Origin: an uncultured Chloroflexota bacterium
GTDB taxonomy: Bacteria; Chloroflexota; Limnocylindria; Limnocylindrales; CSP1-4
DNA length: 11,772 nucleotides
Direction: 5' to 3'
Assembly (NCBI GenBank): GCA_903930745.1
Contig: CAIYZX010000099.1
Coordinates: 1-11,772 of the forward strand
Position numbers and translations under genes: made by a program. This document shows, in pieces, positions 7,315 through 11,772 of this stretch. Each line of letters starts with the position of its first letter. The first letter of the stretch is position 1. Under the pieces are notes generated by a model, which had not been told where the DNA came from, ran no database searches, and saw nothing but the letters and a program-made list of their open reading frames with translations.

Positions 7315-7324
7315 CAACTGGTTG
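7315..7324. promoter_or_regulatory. Possible degenerate LacI-type operator before the binding-protein gene
   Basis: CAACTGGTTG matches the AAACCGGTTT palindrome at the repressor promoter in seven of ten positions and keeps CAAC/GTTG arms. It lies 28 bp upstream of the ATG at 7287. The central CpG expected of LacI-family sites is lost (TG instead), and a 10-bp match can occur by chance, so this is tentative. Confidence 0.25.
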
Positions 7325-7331
7325 CGTACCT

Positions 7332-7357
7332 CATCCGGCGACACGTGCCGCCGGATG
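7332..7357. promoter_or_regulatory. 26-bp near-perfect palindrome centred on CACGTG
   Basis: CATCCGGCG (7332-7340) and CGCCGGATG (7349-7357) are perfect arms. The middle CACGTG (7342-7347) shares the same centre, so only one base pair of thirteen (7341/7348) is mismatched. It lies 45-70 bp upstream of the binding-protein ATG. It may be an operator for a dimeric regulator, or a leader hairpin in RNA. No family can be assigned from the sequence. Confidence 0.55.
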
Positions 7358-7372
7358 CCGGACCGGGTCCGG
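7358..7372. promoter_or_regulatory. Second palindrome abutting the CACGTG palindrome
   Basis: CCGGACC (7358-7364) and GGTCCGG (7366-7372) are perfect 7-bp arms around one central G. It follows the 26-bp palindrome with no gap. As RNA the one-base loop could not form fully, so a DNA-binding site is more likely than a hairpin. Function unknown; GC-rich background makes such palindromes more common. Confidence 0.4.
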
Positions 7373-7445
7373 ACGTGGGAGCGATGGGGCAGCGGTGGCC
7401 AGGCACCCGTTCGCCGGCCCGTGCCGGGTGGCATGCCAGGACTGC

Positions 7446-7463
7446 GTCCGGGGACGCCCGGAC
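7446..7463 (-). terminator. Hairpin after the LacI-family gene
   Basis: GTCCGGG (7446-7452) and CCCGGAC (7457-7463) form a 7-bp stem with a 4-nt loop, 14 nt past the repressor stop codon in the direction of transcription. There is no U-tract. It may end the repressor message and separate it from the transporter operon, but the evidence is only structural. Confidence 0.4.
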
Positions 7464-7477
7464 TGCCCGCTCGATCG

Positions 7478-8554
7478 TCAGCCTCTTGCCCGGTCCACCT
7501 CCTGCCGCTGGCGCGGCGCCGGCCCCGTGGAGCCGCGAATCACCAGTCGCGTCTCCAGGCGGAGCTGTTGGGGGCTTGGATCCCGTCGTTCCACGACGGC
7601 CAGGAGCAGCCGGACCGCGGTCTCGCCCTTCTCGCGGATCGGCTGGTGCACCGTGGTGAGCGGTGGGTTGGCGTACTGGCTGATGTCCACGTCGTCGAAG
7701 CCCACCACCGAGAGATCCTCCGGCACGCGGAGGCCATGCTCGCGGGCGGCGCGCATGACGCCGATGGCGATGGCATCGGACATGGCCAGGACGGCAGTGG
7801 GCCGAAGACCGGCATCCCAGGCGCGGCGGAACGCGCTCGCACCACCCTCGATCGACGAGGTGCTCATGACGATGGCGGAGGGGTCCAGGGCGATGCCGCG
7901 GGCGTCGAAGGCGGCGGCGTAGCCCACCAGGCGACGGGTGTGGACGCCGTGCGGATCCTTCGCCTGGCCGGCCTCGGGCGGCTCAACGCCAACGACGAGG
8001 ATGTCACGGTGGCCCAGGGCCAGGAGATGCTCCGCGGCCTCGCGGGCGCCGCCCTCGTCGTTGACGCCCACGCCGGACTGGTCCGGGAAGGCCGTGGAGT
8101 CCACCATCACGATGGGGAGGCCGGCGGCGCGCACCTGCTCCACCTCGGGATGGCCGGCGGCGAGGCCCACGGCAACCACGCCGTCCACCGTGGCACGCCC
8201 CACGGCGCTTGCGAGCGACCCGTGCAGCGGCGAGATGAAGTGGAGCGCGTACCCCTCCTGCTCCGCGGCGAGCGCGACACCCTCGCTGAAGGCGCCGAAG
8301 TACGGGTTGGAGAAGATGACCGAGAGCGCCTGGGGCGTCAGCACGCCGATGGTGCGCGTGTGGCGCTGGCTGAGCATCCGGGCGACGGGATGGGGCCGGT
8401 AGCCGAGTGAATCCGCGACCTCCCGGATCCGCGACGCCGTGTCTGGCGCCAGCCGGTCCGGGCTGTTGAAAGCGAACGACACGGCGGTCTTCGACACGCC
8501 CGCCTCGCGGGCGACGTCGGCGATCCGCACACGCCGGTGGGTCCGCTCCTCCAC
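7478..8554 (-). CDS. LacI-family transcriptional regulator (likely maltodextrin repressor)
   Basis: This 358-aa regulator has a classic LacI layout. The helix-turn-helix is VRIADVAREAGVSKTAVSFAFN (9-30), split here as VRIADVAREAGVSK and TAVSFAFN. The hinge is YRPHPVARMLS (52-62), with Leu61 as the residue that wedges the central CpG of the operator. The sugar-binding domain starts at RTIGVL and contains VDGVVAVGL, DILVVGVEPPEAG and the closing VVGFDDVDISQYANPPLTTVHQP, typical of GalR/MalR-type effectors. The start is uncertain. The GTG at 8552-8554 has GAGGAG only 3 nt before it. A GTG at 8528-8530 would give 350 aa, and a TTG at 8639-8641 would give 387 aa. The gene precedes the transporter operon on the same strand (190-bp gap) and has operators on its own promoter. 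It probably releases DNA when a malto-oligosaccharide binds; the effector is inferred from neighbours. Confidence 0.9.
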   Translation of the reverse strand: MEERTHRRVRIADVAREAGVSKTAVSFAFNSPDRLAPDTASRIREVADSLGYRPHPVARMLSQRHTRTIGVLTPQALSVIFSNPYFGAFSEGVALAAEQEGYALHFISPLHGSLASAVGRATVDGVVAVGLAAGHPEVEQVRAAGLPIVMVDSTAFPDQSGVGVNDEGGAREAAEHLLALGHRDILVVGVEPPEAGQAKDPHGVHTRRLVGYAAAFDARGIALDPSAIVMSTSSIEGGASAFRRAWDAGLRPTAVLAMSDAIAIGVMRAAREHGLRVPEDLSVVGFDDVDISQYANPPLTTVHQPIREKGETAVRLLLAVVERRDPSPQQLRLETRLVIRGSTGPAPRQRQEVDRARG

Positions 8555-8640
8555 GGTCTCCTCAACTGCCGCAACTGCCGGGTCATGGGTGCCGCGGGCC
8601 GCGTGAAGGGCGGCTGGCGCGGCGGGTTCGCAGGGATGCA

Positions 8641-8663
8641 AAACCGGTTTAGCAAACCGGTTT
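8641..8663. promoter_or_regulatory. Twin LacI-type operators at the repressor promoter
   Basis: The perfect 10-bp palindrome AAACCGGTTT occurs at 8641-8650 and again at 8654-8663, as part of a 12-bp direct repeat (AAACCGGTTTAG) with 13-bp periodicity. Each has a central CpG, as LacI-family sites do. They cover the predicted start site and first transcribed bases of the lacI-type gene, so bound repressor should block its own transcription. The overlap leaves little room for two dimers at once. A third arrangement, GGTTT-AGC-AAACC in the middle, is also possible. Confidence 0.82.
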
Positions 8664-8668
8664 AGGCG

Positions 8669-8698
8669 AGGTTAGACGGGAGGTCGCCCCAATGTCAA
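8669..8698 (-). promoter_or_regulatory. Sigma-70-type promoter of the LacI-family gene
   Basis: On the minus strand TTGACA (8693-8698) is a perfect -35 box. An 18-bp spacer separates it from TAACCT (8669-8674), which fits TANNNT. The predicted start is near 8662, inside the twin operators. The leader to the GTG at 8554 would be about 108 nt. Confidence 0.75.
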
Positions 8699-8782
8699 GG
8701 CCCTTGCACAATCGGATCCGCCGGAGGACCGCCGGGATCGGTTGCGAGGGCTGCCGTGCTCCGGGGGTGGCATGATGCGCAC

Positions 8783-9154
8783 ATGCTGCGCACCTTCCTC
8801 GACATGCCCGGTGGCGTCCGGATCTTCCTGGGCTACGCCTTCCTGCTGCTGGGCCTCATCGGCCTGTCGCTCCGCTGGGTCATCGACCAGGCGATCAGCG
8901 CGCCGGTGTCCCTCCCGGGCGTCGTCGTGATGATCCTGCTGGCCTTCACGATCTTCACCACCACGCTGGTGATCCAGCGCAAGCAGGCGGGACGAGGCCT
9001 CGCGCTCATGCTCTCCACGCTGACACTGCCGGCGATCCTGCTCGCGATCCTGGCCGCCCAACCCGTTGCGGCGCTGTTCCTGGCCGTCCTCGCCGGGCTC
9101 CTGTTCTTCGGCCTCACCCGGCAGGACGTGAAGGACTGGCTGAACGAGCTCTAG
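8783..9154 (+). CDS. Small four-helix membrane protein of unknown function
   Basis: I do not recognise a family. The 123-aa product has four strongly hydrophobic segments near residues 13-30, 46-64, 73-92 and 94-111. A basic QRKQAGR loop (65-71) lies between helices two and three, and the acidic-amphipathic tail is TRQDVKDWLNEL. With an even helix count both ends should be on the same side; the basic loop suggests they face the cytoplasm. The ATG at 8783 is preferred over the upstream in-frame GTG at 8756, because the helix pattern starts soon after it and CATGAT lies at -12 to -7, as for a leaderless gene. No strong Shine-Dalgarno is seen at ideal spacing. It is divergent from the LacI-type gene, so it may share control with it, but nothing links it to sugar use. 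Confidence 0.7.
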   Translation: MLRTFLDMPGGVRIFLGYAFLLLGLIGLSLRWVIDQAISAPVSLPGVVVMILLAFTIFTTTLVIQRKQAGRGLALMLSTLTLPAILLAILAAQPVAALFLAVLAGLLFFGLTRQDVKDWLNEL

Positions 9155-9161
9155 CTGCGGC

Positions 9162-9203
9162 CACGGGCCACGCACGCACGGGCACGGGCCACGCACGCAC
9201 GGG
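9162..9203. repeat. Perfect 21-bp tandem duplication
   Basis: A 21-bp unit beginning CACGGGCCACG occurs at 9162-9182 and is repeated without change or gap at 9183-9203. Each copy contains an inner CACGCACG. It lies in the 145-bp gap between the membrane-protein and DUF3105 genes, upstream of a possible -10 box TACGCT (9214-9219). It could be a recent slippage product or paired binding sites. Confidence 0.85.
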
Positions 9204-9299
9204 CGCGCGGGAGTACGCTTCGGGAGCGTCGGCGGACCCGTTGCCGGCGCGGCCCGCCGGCCCGTCCCGATCGGCGCCCACGCACCGGAGCCCCCCAGC

Positions 9300-10070
9300 G
9301 TGTCCACCCAAGACCAGCCCGGCCCTCGCCGCCACCAGTCCACGGGCGCCACCGGCACGCCGCGTGCCGGGCGGCGCGAGACCCCACGGCCCGATGAGAC
9401 GCGGCCCTCGGCGCTTGTCCGGCTGCGGACGCCGATCCTCGCACTGGCCGTGATCGCGATCGTCGGCGGCGTTGGCCTGTACGCCTTCACCAGCGCGGCG
9501 GCTCCGGCCTACGCCTGCACCTCCATCGACGCCGCGCTACCCGCGGCAAGCGGTGAGCTGGGGCAGGTCCAGGCGGACCAGGGCGCCGGCCACGTCCAGG
9601 CCGGCGACCGGATCACCTACGCGGTCTGCCCGCCCGCGTCCGGCAAGCACCTCAACAGGAGCGGCTATGGCCCGCTCCAGCCGGACGTCTACGGCCCCAA
9701 CGACGCCAGCGCGCCCAACGGCTGGGTCCACAACCTGGAGCACGGCGGCGCCGTCCTCCTGTACTCCTGCGACAAGGGCGCCTGCGACGACGCCGGACTC
9801 GCGGCGCTCAAGGCCTTCGCAAGCGGCTTCCCGGCCAGCCGCTACTGCGCGCTTCCCGCGGGCGTGGTTGGCCCCGTGGTCGCCCGGTTCGAGCAGATGC
9901 CCGCGCGCTACGCCGTCCTGGTCTGGGGCCGGGTGCTGTACATGGACAGCCTGGACGCGAGCGCCGCGTACGACTTCTACCTCCGCTACGGCGAGCGCAT
10001 CGCCGATGGCCGCTTCATCGCCCCGCCCGAACCGCAGTGCGCGGTTCCCAGCGCCTCCCCCGCCGGCTGA
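9300..10070 (+). CDS. DUF3105 family membrane-anchored extracytoplasmic protein
   Basis: This 256-aa protein has a basic, proline-rich cytoplasmic tail (1-43), one transmembrane helix (about 44-63) and an outside domain with the DUF3105 signature. That signature includes ITYAVCPPASGKH (105-117), the Tyr-Gly-Pro-rich segment (about 123-132) and the hallmark WVHNLEHGGAVLLY (142-155). The family is common in Actinobacteria and Chloroflexota and has no established function. The His residues of HNLEHGG could bind a metal, but that is inference. Six cysteines (73, 110, 157, 162, 183, 247) all lie outside the membrane, enough for three disulfides. The GTG start at 9300 has GGAG about 9 nt upstream. 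The next gene begins 27 bp after its stop, so co-transcription is likely. It lies outside the sugar locus and its link to the enzymes downstream is unclear. Confidence 0.82.
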   Translation: MSTQDQPGPRRHQSTGATGTPRAGRRETPRPDETRPSALVRLRTPILALAVIAIVGGVGLYAFTSAAAPAYACTSIDAALPAASGELGQVQADQGAGHVQAGDRITYAVCPPASGKHLNRSGYGPLQPDVYGPNDASAPNGWVHNLEHGGAVLLYSCDKGACDDAGLAALKAFASGFPASRYCALPAGVVGPVVARFEQMPARYAVLVWGRVLYMDSLDASAAYDFYLRYGERIADGRFIAPPEPQCAVPSASPAG

Positions 10071-10097
10071 TCACCGGCCCCCAAGGAGCACGAGAGC

Positions 10098-11078
10098 ATG
10101 CGCCTCCACGCCTACTACGACCGCTACGGCGACGAGCGCTTCGGCGTCATCGTGGACGGGCGCCTGCTCACGGGCTCGCAGCTGGAGAAGCGGGGCGCGC
10201 TGGACCCGGCGATCAACACCCACCTGGGCATCGGCTTCCACGTGGCGTACGAGACGGGCTGGCTGGACGCCGTGCGGCTCGCGACGAAGCGGGCGATCAA
10301 GGCAGGCGCCCCGCTGATCGGCCTGGACGAGCGCCGGCCCGCCCCCGCGGTGAGCCCGGCCCACACCGGCAAGATCGTCTGCGTGGGCCTCAACTACGGC
10401 GAGCACGCGCGCGAGGGCGGCCGGGGCGTGCCGGACCGGCCGATGCTGTTCGCGAAGTTCGCCAACGCGATCATCGGCGACGGGGACGCCATCGTCCGCC
10501 CGGAGGGCACCCGCGCCCTGGACCTGGAGGTGGAGCTGGGCGTGGTGATCGCCCACCCGGCGCGCCGCGTGGCCCTCGAGGACGCCATGGACCACGTCGC
10601 GGGCTACGTCGTGGTGAACGACGTGAGCGCCCGTGACTGGCAGGGCAACGCCGCCGCGCTGCGCGAGGGCGAGAAGGGCGACGGCCAGTGGCTGCGCGCC
10701 AAGAGCTCCGACACCTTCCTGCCCGTGGGCCCCACGCTCGTCACGCCGGACGAGCTGGACACGCTCGCCGGCCTCCCGGTCCGCTCCTGGCGGATCCCGG
10801 GCAGCGGCCCGGACGAGGGCCAGCCGATCCTGATGCAGGACTCGAACACGAGCGACCTGATCTATCCCGTCGCCGAGCTCGTCAGCTTCATCTCGAGGCA
10901 CGTCACCCTCCAGCCGGGCGACGTCATCGCCACGGGCACGCCCGCGGGCGTGGGCATCTTCCGTGATCCGCCGGTCTTCCTGGAGCCGGGCGATCGCGTC
11001 CGCTGCGAGGTGGTGGGCATCGGCGTGGTGGAGAATCCCGTCGTCGACTGGACGGACGACCCCCGCCCGGAGCCCTGA
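10098..11078 (+). CDS. Fumarylacetoacetate hydrolase (FAH) family enzyme
   Basis: This 326-aa enzyme belongs to the FAH/HpcE superfamily, metal-dependent hydrolases, isomerases or decarboxylases that act on beta-diketo or oxo acids. The N-terminal domain (1-85) is variable. The catalytic domain opens with IVCVGLNYGEHARE (93-106), which carries the His-Glu proton relay. The metal ligands are Glu144 and Glu146 in LDLEVELG, and Asp175 in VVNDVSARD. Lys202 (AKSSDTF) and TGTPAGVG (279-286) shape the active site. All key residues are present. The ATG has AAGGAG 9 nt upstream. The threonine dehydrogenase gene follows after 32 bp, so the pair are probably an operon. The substrate cannot be read from sequence. 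Candidates within the family are 2-hydroxyhepta-2,4-dienedioate isomerase, ureidoglycolate lyase-like, or 2,4-diketo-3-deoxy sugar-acid hydrolases. Confidence 0.9.
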   Translation: MRLHAYYDRYGDERFGVIVDGRLLTGSQLEKRGALDPAINTHLGIGFHVAYETGWLDAVRLATKRAIKAGAPLIGLDERRPAPAVSPAHTGKIVCVGLNYGEHAREGGRGVPDRPMLFAKFANAIIGDGDAIVRPEGTRALDLEVELGVVIAHPARRVALEDAMDHVAGYVVVNDVSARDWQGNAAALREGEKGDGQWLRAKSSDTFLPVGPTLVTPDELDTLAGLPVRSWRIPGSGPDEGQPILMQDSNTSDLIYPVAELVSFISRHVTLQPGDVIATGTPAGVGIFRDPPVFLEPGDRVRCEVVGIGVVENPVVDWTDDPRPEP

Positions 11079-11110
11079 CCCGGCGCCCGAACCAGGAGGA
11101 GACGCAACCC

Positions 11111-11772
11111 ATGCTCGCCCTCGTCAAGACCGCCCCGGGCCCGGGCCTCACGCTGACCACCGTCCCGGATCCCGTCCTGGGCCACAACGACGTCATCGTG
11201 CGCGTGCACCGGACCGGCATCTGCGGCACGGACCTCCACATCGAGTCGTGGGACGCGTGGGCCGCCAAGACGATCAAGCCGCCGCTCGTGGCCGGCCACG
11301 AGTTCATGGGCGAGATCGTGGAGGTGGGCAGCAACGTCGCGGACTTCAAGCCGGGCGACATCGTCAGCGGTGAGGGCCACGTCACGTGCGGCCGCTGCCG
11401 CCACTGCCTGGCCGGCCGCCGCCATCTCTGCGCGAGCACCGTGGGCCTGGGCGTGGGCCGCGACGGTTGCTTCGCCGAGTACGTGGCGCTGCCGATGACG
11501 AACATCTGGCACCACTGGCCGGGGATCGACCCGGAGGTGGCCGCCATCTTCGACCCCTTCGGCAACGCCGTTCACACGGCGCTCGCGTTCCCGGTCCTGG
11601 GCGAGGACGTCCTGATCACCGGCGCCGGCCCCATCGGCCTCATGGCCACGGCGGTGGTCCGCCATGCCGGTGCCCGCTACGTGGTGGTGAGCGAGCCCAA
11701 CGAGACCCGCCGCGAGATCGCGAAACGCATGGGCGCCACCCGCGTGGTGGACCCGCGCACCGAGAGCCTGGC
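11111..11772 (+). CDS. tdh: L-threonine 3-dehydrogenase (C-terminus cut by window edge)
   Basis: The frame runs from the ATG at 11111 to the window edge: 220 codons of about 341-345 expected. It is a zinc-dependent medium-chain dehydrogenase that oxidises L-threonine to 2-amino-3-ketobutyrate with NAD+. Catalytic zinc ligands are Cys38 (TGICGTDLH), His63 and Glu64 (VAGHEFMGE). The structural zinc site is Cys93, Cys96, Cys99 and Cys107. Threonine dehydrogenase hallmarks include VSGEGHVTCGRCRHC (85-99), VGLGVGRDGCFAEY (111-124) and IFDPFGNAVHTAL (146-158), which resemble E. coli Tdh closely. The Rossmann loop GAGPIG is at 171-176. AGGAGGAG lies about 9 nt before the ATG. It follows the FAH-family gene by 32 bp. 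The usual partner kbl (2-amino-3-ketobutyrate CoA ligase) may lie past the edge. Confidence 0.88.
   Translation, partial: MLALVKTAPGPGLTLTTVPDPVLGHNDVIVRVHRTGICGTDLHIESWDAWAAKTIKPPLVAGHEFMGEIVEVGSNVADFKPGDIVSGEGHVTCGRCRHCLAGRRHLCASTVGLGVGRDGCFAEYVALPMTNIWHHWPGIDPEVAAIFDPFGNAVHTALAFPVLGEDVLITGAGPIGLMATAVVRHAGARYVVVSEPNETRREIAKRMGATRVVDPRTESL

Noticed and set aside
7288..7434. N-terminal extension of the binding-protein gene to an upstream start
   Set aside because: It would place 49 charged residues before a clear lipoprotein signal and would code through the palindromic leader.
6253..8410. Long plus-strand open frames across the binding-protein and LacI genes
   Set aside because: They are antisense to clear lipoprotein and LacI genes, with low-complexity Gly/Arg/Val translations and no plausible starts.
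9162..9203. Attachment site or insertion-sequence target duplication
   Set aside because: The two copies are directly adjacent with nothing between them, and no integrase or transposase is present in the window.
10037..10636. Plus-strand frame overlapping the FAH-family gene
   Set aside because: Arg/Pro/Gly-rich shadow of the FAH-family frame, which has all metal ligands and a Shine-Dalgarno.
10862..11665. Minus-strand frame opposite the FAH-family and threonine dehydrogenase genes
   Set aside because: It spans the antisense of two well-supported genes and their intergenic gap and has no recognisable domain.

Overview
The window is GC-rich DNA (roughly 70% by eye) with short intergenic gaps. 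It has Gram-positive-like or monoderm-like lipoproteins with Thr/Pro/Ala linkers, a DUF3105 membrane-anchored protein, GTG starts, and a mix of Shine-Dalgarno-led and apparently leaderless genes. This fits a free-living heterotroph of the Chloroflexota (for example a Limnocylindria-like lineage) or a deep actinobacterial relative. No marker gene in the window settles the taxon, so this is inference.

Layout. Positions 1-462 (minus) hold most of a small class I SAM methyltransferase that runs off the left edge. Positions 545-8698 form a malto-oligosaccharide utilisation locus. It contains a cytoplasmic GH13 cyclomaltodextrinase/neopullulanase-type enzyme (545-2098, minus), a divergent secreted GH13 alpha-amylase lipoprotein (2136-3902, plus), and two MalG/MalF-type permeases (3964-4890 and 4901-5917, minus). 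It also contains a MalE-like substrate-binding lipoprotein (6037-7287, minus) and a LacI-family repressor (about 7478-8554, minus). To the right, all on the plus strand, are a small four-helix membrane protein (8783-9154), a DUF3105 protein (9300-10070), a fumarylacetoacetate-hydrolase-family enzyme (10098-11078), and an L-threonine 3-dehydrogenase cut by the right edge (11111-11772).

How the genes fit together. The lipoprotein amylase would cut starch-like glucans outside the cell. The binding protein and two permeases would import the maltodextrins, and the cytoplasmic GH13 enzyme would break them down. No ABC ATPase is present, so a MalK/MsmX-like ATPase must come from elsewhere. The repressor gene has a clear promoter (TTGACA, 18 bp, TAACCT on the minus strand). 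Two copies of the perfect 10-bp palindrome AAACCGGTTT lie over its predicted start site, which is a good autoregulation signature.

The non-coding DNA is the most unusual part. The two amylase genes start exactly symmetrically around a 25-bp inverted repeat whose arms each supply a TAGACT box at -12 to -7 relative to the ATG, which suggests a mirror-image pair of leaderless promoters. Two strong hairpins separate the binding-protein gene from its permeases, and stacked palindromes lie upstream of the binding-protein gene. I see no RNA gene, CRISPR array, insertion sequence or phage gene, and no gene-free stretch longer than about 300 bases.
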